Positions 8,357-17,657 of a stretch of DNA of 49,699 nt are shown here, in pieces. The stretch covers positions 1-49,699 of IMG/VR virus record IMGVR_UViG_3300045120_000583; one strand, given 5' to 3'. Every line of letters starts with the position of its first letter. The first letter of the stretch is position 1. This DNA comes from a virus. The notes beneath the pieces are model-generated. The model was not told the origin of the DNA. It made no database searches and saw only the letters and a program-made list of their open reading frames with translations. Both the position numbers and the translations under genes were made by a program.

Positions 8357-9000
8357 CAGAACCTCCCTGGGTAGACACCCTGTTGGGAGTCATGGACCGA
8401 CTCCCACATCATGGGAGAGAGCGGGGAGGTGAGGGCCACCTGGATCGGGCCGGGCAGACCCGCTTTCACGTCTTGGCGGGCGGCGCCTTTGCCGATCTCG
8501 GCCAGCGCATAGTACTGCGCGAGTTGGACCAGGCCGTCAAACCAGTCATCGCCCACTTGATAGACGCCGGGATCGGGTTGCGCCCGGTAGTAGAAGGTCA
8601 GCGTGGTCGCTTTGCTGGGCGCCTGGAAGATGAAGAACTGATAGCCATTGCGGATCCACATGGTCGGCACGCCGTCGGGCACCACATGATAGGAGAGATA
8701 GGTCTCGAACTCGCCCCGGCGCATATAGAAGCCATCGGTGTCGTTGCGGACGTGGGAGATGGCCCAGAACTTGGGCATCTGCTCGCCCCAGTTGCCACTC
8801 ATGCTGTAGCTGGATTGCCCCAGGACGAGCGGACACGGGCTGCTCACCCGATCAAACCCTTCACACCCCAGCACATTGGTCGCGAAGATGAATTGCGCTT
8901 GATCGAGATACTTCTGCAGCTGCGCATCGGTAATATCACTGCGATGGCCCAGGCGCGCCGCCAGTGCGGTCTTCGCATCGATGTAGGTAAAGAGGCTCAT
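8356..9000 (-). CDS. Head-tail adaptor / tubular protein A-type
   Basis: 214 residues. It is helical at both ends with a beta-rich middle: an N-terminal bundle (ALAARLGHRSDITDAQLQKYL), an aromatic centre (QFFIFQAPSKATTLTFYYRA) and a C-terminal helix (DGLVQLAQYYALAEIGKG). This layout matches P22 gp4-type and T7 gp11-type adaptors, which dock under the portal and receive the nozzle. It is followed in the operon by the nozzle-type protein two genes on. The ATG overlaps the upstream lipoprotein stop by four bases. Confidence 0.65.
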   Translation of the reverse strand: MSLFTYIDAKTALAARLGHRSDITDAQLQKYLDQAQFIFATNVLGCEGFDRVSSPCPLVLGQSSYSMSGNWGEQMPKFWAISHVRNDTDGFYMRRGEFETYLSYHVVPDGVPTMWIRNGYQFFIFQAPSKATTLTFYYRAQPDPGVYQVGDDWFDGLVQLAQYYALAEIGKGAARQDVKAGLPGPIQVALTSPLSPMMWESVHDSQQGVYPGRF

Positions 9001-9236
9001 TCGTCACCTGCCGCTTTCTTCTTGAGCGCCTTCAGGGCCTGCGCAATCTCGGTCGCATCGCTCTGTGAGGAGAAGGTCACGTCAACGCCATTGGGACACT
9101 TGATATGCACGGTCGGCTTCTCCAATACGGCCAGTGAATACAACGTCACGTCCCCGGTCCCGCCGCACATGGGCCCGCGGGAATGCCGATAGGCACACGC
9201 CGAGACGCCCAGCAGGACGCAGAGGAGGAGGGTCAT
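8997..9236 (-). CDS. Small lipoprotein (lipobox VSAC)
   Basis: 79 residues; the ATG at 9236 overlaps the stop of the DUF3309 gene (ATGA). The short hydrophobic N-terminus MTLLLCVLLGVSAC ends in a lipobox-like V-S-A-C, so Cys-14 would be lipidated and the mature protein tethered to a membrane facing the periplasm. Two further Cys (GPMCGG, HIKCPNG) may pair. The rest is a small mixed fold ending in a Lys-rich helix. Membrane-active pairs in late operons can be lysis (spanin-like) or superinfection-exclusion proteins; neither is proven here. Confidence 0.6.
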   Translation of the reverse strand: MTLLLCVLLGVSACAYRHSRGPMCGGTGDVTLYSLAVLEKPTVHIKCPNGVDVTFSSQSDATEIAQALKALKKKAAGDE

Positions 9237-9391
9237 AGCCGCCCCGTAATCAGCATCACGATCACGATGATCAGCAAGACCCCCACCGCCCCCGAGGGCC
9301 ACGGGCCATAGTGGTGCAGTCCCAGCGGCGGCAGCCCGCCGATCAGCATGACCACCAACAACAAGATGAGCAGCACCGTGAGTGGGGACAT
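9233..9391 (-). CDS. DUF3309-like small membrane protein
   Basis: 52 residues, starting MSPLTVLLILLLVVMLIGGL. Two hydrophobic segments flank a short loop containing PPLGLHHYGPWPSGAVG, the characteristic DUF3309 layout (hydrophobic helix, P-x-W/H-x-x-G-Y-x-P-S-G, hydrophobic helix). DUF3309 proteins are tiny two-helix membrane proteins of unknown function, common in proteobacterial genomes. Here the gene sits in the phage late operon, start-to-stop overlapping with the lipoprotein gene. Two membrane helices in 52 residues would also fit a holin-like protein, but this is speculation. Confidence 0.6.
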   Translation of the reverse strand: MSPLTVLLILLLVVMLIGGLPPLGLHHYGPWPSGAVGVLLIIVIVMLITGRL

Positions 9392-9406
9392 CGCGCCTCC
9401 TCCGCC

Positions 9407-9811
9407 TTAGCGGCCAATCGGCTCCTCGTCGCTAATCTCCTCCGCGACAATCGCCGTCGCGCCCTCCACCTGCATGTGGGCGAGCGCCAGATCGATCTGG
9501 GCTTTGTCGGTCGTCAAATCCGTCATCGCTTCTGCCGTAACGATCGTCATCGGGATCTGGTCGTACCCGGTGGCCGCCAGCTCGGCAAACGCTTTGTGAA
9601 TCCCGTCGATCGCCTTGAGCGCCGCATCCGCTTTGGCCACACATTGCCCCGCCGTCTTGACCTGCTCGGTCAGGGGGGAACTGGACGGCGCACTCGGATT
9701 GTAGCGGCTCTCGTTCTCGGCCCCCGTTTTGATATTGATCGCCTTGGTCCGATACGCCTCGATCTCCGGGCGGATCGCATCCACCCCGCTGAGGGCGTCG
9801 TCCAGTGTCAT
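9407..9811 (-). CDS. Late helical protein of unknown function
   Basis: 134 residues from the ATG at 9811 (AAGGGAAGAA upstream). It is almost entirely helical (LDDALSGVDAIRPEIEAY; VAKADAALKAIDGIHKAFAEL) and acidic, ending EEISDEEPIGR. The frame is open for about 59 more codons upstream, but there it would overlap the preceding gene and lacks a ribosome site. The C-terminal EGAT-x(8)-EEISDEE resembles the C-terminal EGAT-x(4)-EVSEEED of the upstream protein, suggesting a shared acidic tail. Probable virion protein; function unknown. Confidence 0.7.
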   Translation of the reverse strand: MTLDDALSGVDAIRPEIEAYRTKAINIKTGAENESRYNPSAPSSSPLTEQVKTAGQCVAKADAALKAIDGIHKAFAELAATGYDQIPMTIVTAEAMTDLTTDKAQIDLALAHMQVEGATAIVAEEISDEEPIGR

Positions 9812-9839
9812 GGTGTTCTTCCCTTCTGTGTGTCTCGGC

Positions 9840-10208
9840 TTACGGACGGCGGCGCCCGAGCGGGTTGACCTGCGGTATATCTTCTTCCTCGGAGACCTCA
9901 TCGGTGACTCCCGTCGCGCCCTCGACGTTGAGCATCGTAAACGTGCGGGCAATCGAAATCGCCCGGTCGGCACTGCTGGGATCGCCATCGTTCACCACCG
10001 TAATCGTCACATCCCCCACGTTGCCGTTATGTTCGACCAGAATGGGTTGCTTGAACGTGGCCGGGTCAAACTCCTGTGCCTGGCAGCGGGCAAAGCCCGG
10101 GGGCACCATCGTGATCTGCGTCTCGCGACTGGTGTCGATCAGGCCGTTATACGTGAGGGTCCACGTCCTCCGTTTTCCGGAACTAATGGTTACATTCGCT
10201 TCCGCCAT
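9840..10208 (-). CDS. Small beta-rich late protein
   Basis: 122 residues, ATG after AGGAGAACAGT. The sequence begins MAEANVTISSGKRRTWTLTY and continues as a compact beta-sandwich-like protein with VGDVTITVVNDGDPSSADRA, ending in an acidic segment (EVSEEED). No signal peptide is present, in contrast to the seven genes just upstream. It may be a minor capsid or tail component. The acidic C-terminal segment is partly shared with the next gene. Confidence 0.65.
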   Translation of the reverse strand: MAEANVTISSGKRRTWTLTYNGLIDTSRETQITMVPPGFARCQAQEFDPATFKQPILVEHNGNVGDVTITVVNDGDPSSADRAISIARTFTMLNVEGATGVTDEVSEEEDIPQVNPLGRRRP

Positions 10209-10221
10209 ACTGTTCTCCTTG

Positions 10222-12684
10222 CTACTGGACCCGAATACAGACGGGTCCGTTATTCACAATCGGTGGGGGCTTGAGGACAAAGGTCGCCACACACGCCTTG
10301 CTACTGTCCATCGTTATCGATCCCGTCGTACATCCCGTCCCCGTGTACCCGGTGAAGGTACTGGTCGCGTCCGCCGTACTACTGAGCTCGACCACGGTGC
10401 CCGTGGGATAGGTCTCGGTACAGTCAGTGCCACAGGCAATCCCCGTGCCCGTGACCGTGCCGGTGCCGGTGCCCGCCTTACTGATGGTGAGGTTAAAGGT
10501 ACTCGGCGGCAAGCTGTTGAACGTGGCATTGCAGTTTTTGATCGCGTCCATCGTCACGGTGCCGTCGGTACAATCGGCATCGCCACTCCAGCCAATGAAG
10601 GTGCTGCTCCCGTCCGGGGTCGGCGTCAGGGTCACCACCGTATTGCCACTATAACTTTCCGTGCAGTCGGATCCGCAACTGATTCCGCCTGGGCTGCTGG
10701 TCACTGTCCCCCCACCAGTCCCGGCCTTGACCACTGTGAGGGCAAAGGTCGTGGGTGGCGGCGGCGCAAAGGTCACATACAGGGAGTAGGTCGTCGTGGT
10801 CAGGGTCGACGCAGGGAACGTCCCGGGCCAGGTGCCAAACGTCATGTTCCCCGTGCTATACACACCCTGGCCTGCACTGGTGGTGTTGTAGGCCATGTTG
10901 TTGACCGCACTACTGAGCCCATTGGTGTTATACAGCAGCCAGTAGGTCGTGGCCGGATTGAGCGTCGCCGTGATCGGCAGCGTGTTCCAACTGTTGGCCG
11001 TCAGCGTGCCACTGGTGGTACTGGCGACCAGGGTATCGGGTTTGTTGGTACTCGCATTGTTGGTGTAAATGCCGAATTGATAGGAGCGGTTCGCCGTCGT
11101 GGCATCAATGGCTCCCACATACACCGACATGCTGGCGACGGTCCCTCCCGTCACCGTCACGATCTTGGAGCCGTTCATGTAGTTGGAGTCGCCATCGTCC
11201 ATCTTGGTGCCGATGGTCGTCAGCCCCAGCGTCGTGTCACTGGTGCTGCTGGTGGTCGTAAAGCTGGCACTTTGGGTACTGGCCAGCGCGTTGCCGGCCA
11301 CGTCCTTCACCCCACTCCCGCCCCCGATCGCGCGTAGCGTGTAGCTGGTACTGATCGCCAGCGGGACATTGGGCGTGAGGGTGGCGACCCGCGTCGTCGC
11401 GTTATAGCTCACCGTACTCGCGACCAGGACCGCCCCCGGCGAACTCTTGAGGTCGATCGTACTGGTCGAGATGGTCGCCGGGTCCATGGGCTCACTAAAC
11501 GTGATCGTCGGCGCAATAGTGGTCGAGATGTTCGTCGCACTGTTGGCCGGACTCACCCCACTCACGGTGGGCGGGGTCGTGTCGGGGGCCACCGTCGTAA
11601 AGGTCCAGGTGAAGGTGCTCGCCAACGCATTGCCGGCCACGTCTTTGACGCCACTGCCCCCGCCGATCACCTTGGCGGTATAGACCGTGCTCGGCACGAG
11701 GGACGTCGTCGGGTGGAGCGTAATCACGCCGGGTGCGGATTCACTGACGGTCGCCGTGATCAACGTATTGCTCGGGTTGCGCAGCTCGACCGTGCTGGTC
11801 GTGACCGTGGCCGCATTCAGATCCTCACTCATCGTCGCGGTGACGTCGGTCGTCAGCGCAATGCCCGTCGCGCCGTTCGTCGGCGTCACACTGCTCACCG
11901 TGGGGGGGGTGGTATCCGGACCGCTGGGTTGTTGAATCGAGGCATCCGACATCAATCCGGTCGCGCCACTGCCCGTATCCGAATACACTTCAAAGTCATC
12001 CAGGTACCAGTGATTGTTGGGAATGCCGCAGTTATCGCCGTTAGACTGGATGTAGAACGGCGTCCATTTCACCCCGTGGAAGTCGTAGCCCGTATTGTTT
12101 TGGACCATGACCCCGTCATGCCAGACGCGGAAGATGCCCGCTGATTGGTTGACGTACATCTCCACCTTATGCCAGCTACTCTTATTATTGGTATGATCTC
12201 CCGCTGCACCGCCCCAGTAGGTAGGGAACTGTGAATTGGTCCAGGCGTTCCCGGCTGAGGTAAACGACTCCATTGGATGCCCGGCCACCGTATAGTAGTC
12301 GTGATAAGTCGTGCCCTCTGCAAAAAAGAACCGCAGCAGTTTGAAGGAGCATCCAGAGCCCTCGTCTCCCTGGTGAATATCCCCATCGGGCCGCTCCCAC
12401 ATACGAAGAAATAACTCGTTGTTATAGAGGACGTCGGTATTCAGTACGAGTCCGGGGAAACTATTGTTACCCGTAAAGTTGGCCCCGGCCATGTGCGTCC
12501 CGCTATGCGGCCCCGCAATGCCGTCGACAGAGGAGGTGACGATAGGAATTTTGCCCCGTCCATCGTCCATCCATTTGTTGGTATTGCCATCCTCAAAGCC
12601 GTCAGTAAAGACGCGGCCTGCCGCCTGGACCTGGGTCGTCAGACACAGCAGGAGCAGACTTAGGACGAGTATGCGGTGTGTCAT
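10222..12684 (-). CDS. Secreted multidomain protein: lyase/lectin-like jellyroll, two Big_5-like and two InlB-like repeats
   Basis: 820 residues; the ATG at 12684 overlaps the previous stop (ATGA). Residues 1-22 are a Sec signal peptide (RILVLSLLLLCLTTQVQA). Residues about 25-238 form a jellyroll resembling polysaccharide-lyase or LamG-like domains (FTDGFEDGNTNKW; WHDGVMVQNNTGYDFHG; NNHWYLDDFEVYSD). Two Ig-like Big_5 repeats follow (257-365 and 368-478, each opening DTTPPTVS and closing GVKDVAGNALAST), then a beta domain (485-640) and two Cys-containing repeats like divergent InlB B-repeats (648-724, 729-803; each with GTVT, CG-x-DCTE and a final C-x-ATF). This is typical of bacterial surface adhesins rather than virions. 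It may bind or cut polysaccharide; an exported or fibre role is inferred. Confidence 0.8.
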   Translation of the reverse strand: MTHRILVLSLLLLCLTTQVQAAGRVFTDGFEDGNTNKWMDDGRGKIPIVTSSVDGIAGPHSGTHMAGANFTGNNSFPGLVLNTDVLYNNELFLRMWERPDGDIHQGDEGSGCSFKLLRFFFAEGTTYHDYYTVAGHPMESFTSAGNAWTNSQFPTYWGGAAGDHTNNKSSWHKVEMYVNQSAGIFRVWHDGVMVQNNTGYDFHGVKWTPFYIQSNGDNCGIPNNHWYLDDFEVYSDTGSGATGLMSDASIQQPSGPDTTPPTVSSVTPTNGATGIALTTDVTATMSEDLNAATVTTSTVELRNPSNTLITATVSESAPGVITLHPTTSLVPSTVYTAKVIGGGSGVKDVAGNALASTFTWTFTTVAPDTTPPTVSGVSPANSATNISTTIAPTITFSEPMDPATISTSTIDLKSSPGAVLVASTVSYNATTRVATLTPNVPLAISTSYTLRAIGGGSGVKDVAGNALASTQSASFTTTSSTSDTTLGLTTIGTKMDDGDSNYMNGSKIVTVTGGTVASMSVYVGAIDATTANRSYQFGIYTNNASTNKPDTLVASTTSGTLTANSWNTLPITATLNPATTYWLLYNTNGLSSAVNNMAYNTTSAGQGVYSTGNMTFGTWPGTFPASTLTTTTYSLYVTFAPPPPTTFALTVVKAGTGGGTVTSSPGGISCGSDCTESYSGNTVVTLTPTPDGSSTFIGWSGDADCTDGTVTMDAIKNCNATFNSLPPSTFNLTISKAGTGTGTVTGTGIACGTDCTETYPTGTVVELSSTADATSTFTGYTGTGCTTGSITMDSSKACVATFVLKPPPIVNNGPVCIRVQ

Positions 12685-13124
12685 TGTATCCCTACTTCCG
12701 TCGGCGCGTACTTCCACGCCCCGTTATAGAACGCGCCCTTCTCACAGGTCGGTATCGTGACCCCGTTCACAATCGCACTCACCATGAGCAGCACCAGCTT
12801 GTCATCGGGCACCGTGATCTTGGCCGGCGACGTGACCGCGGTTCCCCCAGGGAGCCAACTCGCCCCATTGTCAACGCTGAACTGTATCGTGTAGCCACTC
12901 GCGCCCGTCACCGGGGCCCACATCACACTGATCTGCGTCGTCGGGGAGGCCTGCGGGTCCGGGGCCGCGGACGGGTCAGGAGCAGGCGGCTCTTGGGTCT
13001 GTTGGACCGGGGCCGCGTGCGGTCGTTCGGCCACCGCTTGTTCGTCATCCTGGGCCCGCACCCGGCGGTCCCCCACCACACTCAGTCCCAATAGTATACA
13101 GACGCTCACGAGTAACATTTTCAC
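12681..13124 (-). CDS. Secreted fibronectin-III-like small protein
   Basis: 147 residues. Signal peptide at residues 1-24 (MLLVSVCILLGLSVVG core), then a Pro/Ala/Gln linker (25-62) and a single Fn3-like domain (ISVMWAPVTGASGYTIQFSVDNGASW). The ATG overlaps the previous stop by four bases. One Cys near the C-terminus could pair with another protein. Fn3-like domains in phage proteins usually bind surfaces. It fits the run of exported proteins in this operon. Confidence 0.75.
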   Translation of the reverse strand: MKMLLVSVCILLGLSVVGDRRVRAQDDEQAVAERPHAAPVQQTQEPPAPDPSAAPDPQASPTTQISVMWAPVTGASGYTIQFSVDNGASWLPGGTAVTSPAKITVPDDKLVLLMVSAIVNGVTIPTCEKGAFYNGAWKYAPTEVGIQ

Positions 13125-15784
13125 GGTGCTCTCCTTATCGCTCCCTTACCAGTTATGCTGCCTTGTCCACTAAAACTGAAAAAGTCACGCGGCTGCGGCA
13201 CGGGCGGTGCCGTCGTCAGCCGTAACAGAAAGGCGTCATTGCTGACCGTCGTCACGGCCAGAAAGGCGTTCATATCCTGCGCATACAGAAACCGGCTGCC
13301 GACTTCAAAGGTCGGACTGTAGCCCGGATGCCCCTCGAGCGTCTGCGTGCTGCAGGTGTTCGTCACGGGATCAATCGTGTAGACCTTCTTGCCTCCAATC
13401 CAGCCAACCACGACATTCCTGGTCGGGTCGAACGCCAGCCCAGGAAAGGACACCATCAGCGGGACGCACTCAAAATCGGTGATTCTCGCGTAGCTGACGT
13501 CGTTAATGTCAAAGTACCCGCACTCCAGTTCGCCGCAGATATACAGCCGGCGGTGGGCAGAATCCCAGGCCACACTCGGCCGTTGCCCAATCGGGGCCCG
13601 ACAACTGCCGAGCCGGGTAAAACTATCGCCGCTCGGATCGTACTCATCGACACACCCATTGCTGTATACCCACACATGATGGGAGGACGGGTCGTAGGCG
13701 ACCGCGTGCGTGCTCGCATCCGGGATCGTCCCACTGGGCGACTTCTGACTCCAACTATCCGTCCCCGGTGTCCAGATCCAGGTATCTTGGAGAAAGGCGG
13801 TCTCGAGCCGACGTCCGCCACTCACAAAGAGTTGATTGACATTCTGCAGCCAGGCCACGCCGTTGCGCGTCTGTCGGCCATTGGGCCGCCCGCCCGCCGT
13901 GATCTCTCCGGTACTCCCCAGATGGGTATCCGAGACATTGACGAGGCGGGTCTGGAACGTAGCCGGTGTGATCCCGACGATGGCGTTACTGTCCCAGGTC
14001 TGATTGTTGGAGAAGAGGAGCAGCCGACTGGCCTGCGTGTCATACGCAAACCCGCCCCGATCCACAATATCCACCAGCAGGCTTGGGATCGCCGACGCAA
14101 TGTCGGTGCGTCCCAGGTCCTGCCACCCTAACGCCGTCGGATCAATCGTCGTCTGATCCTGGGTGTTCACCTGCAAGATCCGGCCCGCCGTCTCGGTGTT
14201 GGACGGATCACTACAATCCGTACTCGTCTCGGCATCAACCGCATACGTCACCAGCGTCCCTGAAGAGATCGGCGTCGTATCGATATACGAGAGTCCCGTC
14301 ACTTCAATAGGAGGCGCGCCATTACGCGATAGCCAATACTTATCAATCGGCTTGTCCGCGAGTGCGGGAGTCCACCTGACCGTCGTACTCGTCACCCCAT
14401 TTTGCGTCCAGAGAGACGGAGTGCTAATCACGGTATTGAGGGTCGCATTCGATTCGTAGGCCCCCATGTCCCGCGACCCGACCGTCGTCCGCGTCGTCGT
14501 ATTGGAGGGATGAAAGTAGTTGCTGGTGGGATTGAGACTGTACCCGTGGGCACTCCCCGGATCCGTCGTCCCCGCATTGATGAGCGTCGAACCCGCAAGG
14601 TGATAGTTTTGGTTCGTGGGATCGCTAAAGTTCGCGGCCGCAATCGTGCTGTAGATAAAATTATTCGCTGGGGCCGTCTGGGTCGTCCGGCTCGCCCCGG
14701 TCGCATACACCACGGACCCAGACACGAACCCCGCGAGCCCATTGTTCACCATCGTAAACGGACTCGGGGTCACCAGCTCCGCCCAGATCCCCACGGTACT
14801 GGTCGTCCCCAGCGCATCGACAATGGTGTTGTACGTCACATAGAGTTCATCCGCGGAGTTGCTCTGCCCACTGGGTGCCAGGGCCCCATGCCAATGGACG
14901 ATGGCATAGTTGCGCGTGCTCTGTGACTGGTAGATGACGTTGCCCTTGAGATAGACCGTCCCGCCATAGGGGAAGTTGAGCTCCTCTGCCGTTTCGCCGG
15001 TACAGATCACATTGGGTTGCGCCACGGTGGTGTAGATCTCGGTGCCCGCCGGAAAGTCGGCAATGCGGTTATACTCGATCGTGCTGGTGTTGCACTTGCT
15101 CTCGACCCCGTTCCCTCCCCGCGCATCATGCACCCAGGTACCGCGCATCAGGAAATTCCGACACTGCCCGGTGCTGATATTGTGAGCCACGGGCGTGCCC
15201 CAGTTGGTCCCCTGCGTCAGCCCGCCATTATAGGCAATCTCACTGTTCGTGATCGTCAGATCATACAGGCGACTGCCCCCCGCCAGCGGTTCGTCGATGC
15301 CCTTAATGCCATTGTCGTTATGCCGCATGAAGACGTTATCGAAGGTAAAGGACGTGTTGACGCCTTTGACGGGGGCCGCATCCTGGGTGAGGTTATGGGC
15401 GCCGCCCATCTCCACGTTCTGAATCGTCAGGGTGGAGGCGCCTGCGGGGTTCGCGTACCACATGGCGCCATTCGCTGGCAGCGGCGTGGTCGTGCGGCGG
15501 ATCAGCGCGCGCTGGGTGCCGACGCCCTGGATGGTGAGGCCGGTCTGGGTAAAGGTACAGAAGTCATCACTATAGAGCAGCCGATTGCCACTCCCATCCA
15601 CACTATCAATCGCAATGGTGTCCCCATTCACTGCTACGGCCAGTGCCGCACAGACCGTCGCATAGGTCTTGCCTGGCCCCACGGTGCGCGTCGCCGCCTC
15701 CGCTGCATAGGTCATGGCCACGAGCGCCCCGAGCAGCAGCGCTAGCGTCACCCAGAAATGTTTCCAACTCGCGGTTAGTGACAT
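13121..15784 (-). CDS. Secreted beta-helix protein with C-terminal kelch-like propeller
   Basis: 887 residues. Signal peptide at 1-31 (FWVTLALLLGALVAMTYAAEA). Residues about 35-445 are a right-handed parallel beta-helix: repeated short strands with Asn ladders (LTIQNVEMGGAHNLT; LTITNSEIAYNGG; STIEYNRIADF; LYVTYNTIVDA), ending SRDMGAYES, a common last-rung motif. An Fn3-like module follows (about 450-545), then kelch/propeller-like blades (NGVAWLQNVNQLFVSGG; THAVAYDPSSHHVWVYSNG; PGLAFDPTRNVVVGW; about 555-870). Such helices often degrade or bind polysaccharide. The start overlaps the previous stop by 10 bp. Domain limits are read by eye. Confidence 0.8.
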   Translation of the reverse strand: MSLTASWKHFWVTLALLLGALVAMTYAAEAATRTVGPGKTYATVCAALAVAVNGDTIAIDSVDGSGNRLLYSDDFCTFTQTGLTIQGVGTQRALIRRTTTPLPANGAMWYANPAGASTLTIQNVEMGGAHNLTQDAAPVKGVNTSFTFDNVFMRHNDNGIKGIDEPLAGGSRLYDLTITNSEIAYNGGLTQGTNWGTPVAHNISTGQCRNFLMRGTWVHDARGGNGVESKCNTSTIEYNRIADFPAGTEIYTTVAQPNVICTGETAEELNFPYGGTVYLKGNVIYQSQSTRNYAIVHWHGALAPSGQSNSADELYVTYNTIVDALGTTSTVGIWAELVTPSPFTMVNNGLAGFVSGSVVYATGASRTTQTAPANNFIYSTIAAANFSDPTNQNYHLAGSTLINAGTTDPGSAHGYSLNPTSNYFHPSNTTTRTTVGSRDMGAYESNATLNTVISTPSLWTQNGVTSTTVRWTPALADKPIDKYWLSRNGAPPIEVTGLSYIDTTPISSGTLVTYAVDAETSTDCSDPSNTETAGRILQVNTQDQTTIDPTALGWQDLGRTDIASAIPSLLVDIVDRGGFAYDTQASRLLLFSNNQTWDSNAIVGITPATFQTRLVNVSDTHLGSTGEITAGGRPNGRQTRNGVAWLQNVNQLFVSGGRRLETAFLQDTWIWTPGTDSWSQKSPSGTIPDASTHAVAYDPSSHHVWVYSNGCVDEYDPSGDSFTRLGSCRAPIGQRPSVAWDSAHRRLYICGELECGYFDINDVSYARITDFECVPLMVSFPGLAFDPTRNVVVGWIGGKKVYTIDPVTNTCSTQTLEGHPGYSPTFEVGSRFLYAQDMNAFLAVTTVSNDAFLLRLTTAPPVPQPRDFFSFSGQGSITGKGAIRRAP

Positions 15785-17649
15785 GTGTGCGGTGCTGCTC
15801 CCCCGGATTGAAATTCGTAGGCGCCGATGTCGATGGTCCCGCCACTGGTACGTGCGAGATGATCCAAGTCTTGGTCAATGTGAATGCCGTACAGCGTAAA
15901 AAAGGTGTCGTACTCTGCGGCGGCCGCCCCATGGTTCATGGCGGGTGAGGTATCCGTGATATGGTAATTTTGCTGTGAGGAATCACTAAACGTGATGCAG
16001 CCCGCTGCCGGGTTGTACAGCATTTGGGTAAATCCAGTTTCATCACTGAGGCACGTATCAGGTTGCTGAATCCGTGGCGCATTACTTGGGGCAATAAAGC
16101 CCGCATTGCCCAAGAGACAGCCTGCACACTTCCCCGGAAACGCCGCTTGAAACGCGGCAATTGAGGTATAGACCGTAGCCAACCCTGTATTCGAGAAGAT
16201 GATACGTGTAGACGGATCGGAAAAAAGAGTGTTGGTGATTGTCGCAACCGCAGCCGAGACCGGATCGGCAAACCGGATATGCCAGCCTCGCGTCATATCC
16301 AGCCCACCGATGATGTTGTTCTTCAAGATCCACGTTTGCTCTCCCTTGGCAGGAGCAGCAGAATGTGACGCAAGTACGAACCCTGAGTCAATGTTGTACA
16401 TCGTATTGTTCACGAAGTGCCGCGTGCTCGCCCCATTCCCGATGGCTGTGATCGTCGCTTGCGCAACATTGCTCGTTGTATCGAAGAATGTGCGCTCAGT
16501 ATGAATGTTGTGAAAGTAGTTGCCAATCGCGTACTGCTCGGCAACATTGATGTTCCCAGGCGGCACGCCGCCTCCTCCTGATCCGGTCTCTTCACTGAAT
16601 CGGATACCGCTTTCCGTCCCGTAGCAATGGTTGAAGATCCACCATGTGCGGGTTGCGCCATAGTGCGTACCGAAGCACGGCGCTGCCGGGACCGAGTGCG
16701 ACCGGATGATGTCATGCACCGTGTTCTCCGAGAAAATCACGTCTTGTGATTCCTTCGCCCACAATCCACTTTGATGATTGTGATGAGAATTATTGCGCCC
16801 AACATACACAAATTGCACGTTGGCATTTGTGCTGTTTCCGCCGTTGATCTGCATCCCATCACCCCCGTTCCAGTCAAACTCGTTGTCGAGGACCCAGATG
16901 CGCCGTGAGCAACACGTAAGTGTAATCCCGTGCGTGTCTTGATCGTCTTTGGGGTCAGTAATATGGCGCCCGCCGTTGTGATGGATATGATTGTGATAGA
17001 AAATAATGTCCCGGAACAGTGAGCCTGTTGCGCCGCCCGCTGTTCCCGCTTGCACAGCCCCCCCACCGAGATTCCCGGTCACTTCATTGTTGCGAAAGAC
17101 AATGTTGTTCATATCCAAGCCGGCACTGCGCGGTTGCAGAAAGAAACAGCGGTCATTGTCACTGGAGTAGGTGGTACTCAGCGCACACTTGAGATTCTCT
17201 ATCGTGGCGTAACTTCCCCATATCCCCATCGGTGCAGTGATGGTCGGGATGTTGGCGCTGTCCTGTCCACGAATGAATACGGGCTGTGCGAGCGTGCCTT
17301 GTGACCGGATTTCTCGTCCTTGTCCAGTCTGCCGAAAACTGTAGGTGCCATGCAGTTCCACGACACTGCCAGCCGGAAGCAAATTAGGAATCGTCAGCCG
17401 TGGTGCTGACGGATGACCCGTCCGTGTACTCGGTGTATCGGTTGCGCCAGTGCAGGACTGGCAGACATAGTACCAGAGGGCTTTTGCTGTTGATGGTGTC
17501 GTAAGCCACTCTGCCGGTCGGGCGGGCGCTTGCGCTTCCCAATCCCAGCCGGGCGTGCTCGTGTTGGGCGACGGAATACCTAATGGCATCGCCACGACCG
17601 CACCCGCGATCTGGGGGAAGAGGACAAAAAGACACAGCAGTATCCACAT
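15775..17649 (-). CDS. Secreted right-handed beta-helix protein (lyase/depolymerase-like)
   Basis: 624 residues. Signal peptide at 1-17 (MWILLCLFVLFPQIAGA). From about 95 to 615 the chain is a right-handed beta-helix with successive NNIVFRNNEVTGN, DIIFYHNHIHHNGG, IWVLDNEFDWNGGDGMQING, QFVYVGRNNSHHNHQSG and DVIFSENTVHD rungs, ending TIDIGAYEFQ. His/Asp-rich rungs (HHNGGRHITDPKDDQDTHG) could bind metal or sugar. The family includes pectate-lyase-like enzymes and phage tailspikes, but catalytic residues cannot be assigned here. It is a paralogue in architecture of the following 887-residue protein. A signal peptide is unusual for a tailspike. Confidence 0.8.
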   Translation of the reverse strand: MWILLCLFVLFPQIAGAVVAMPLGIPSPNTSTPGWDWEAQAPARPAEWLTTPSTAKALWYYVCQSCTGATDTPSTRTGHPSAPRLTIPNLLPAGSVVELHGTYSFRQTGQGREIRSQGTLAQPVFIRGQDSANIPTITAPMGIWGSYATIENLKCALSTTYSSDNDRCFFLQPRSAGLDMNNIVFRNNEVTGNLGGGAVQAGTAGGATGSLFRDIIFYHNHIHHNGGRHITDPKDDQDTHGITLTCCSRRIWVLDNEFDWNGGDGMQINGGNSTNANVQFVYVGRNNSHHNHQSGLWAKESQDVIFSENTVHDIIRSHSVPAAPCFGTHYGATRTWWIFNHCYGTESGIRFSEETGSGGGGVPPGNINVAEQYAIGNYFHNIHTERTFFDTTSNVAQATITAIGNGASTRHFVNNTMYNIDSGFVLASHSAAPAKGEQTWILKNNIIGGLDMTRGWHIRFADPVSAAVATITNTLFSDPSTRIIFSNTGLATVYTSIAAFQAAFPGKCAGCLLGNAGFIAPSNAPRIQQPDTCLSDETGFTQMLYNPAAGCITFSDSSQQNYHITDTSPAMNHGAAAAEYDTFFTLYGIHIDQDLDHLARTSGGTIDIGAYEFQSGGAAPHTCH

Positions 17650-17657
17650 AAGGTTCC

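Noticed and set aside
9805-11337. Plus-strand open frame of 510 codons
   Set aside because: Antisense to the secreted adhesin-like gene, Arg/Thr-rich and without start signals.
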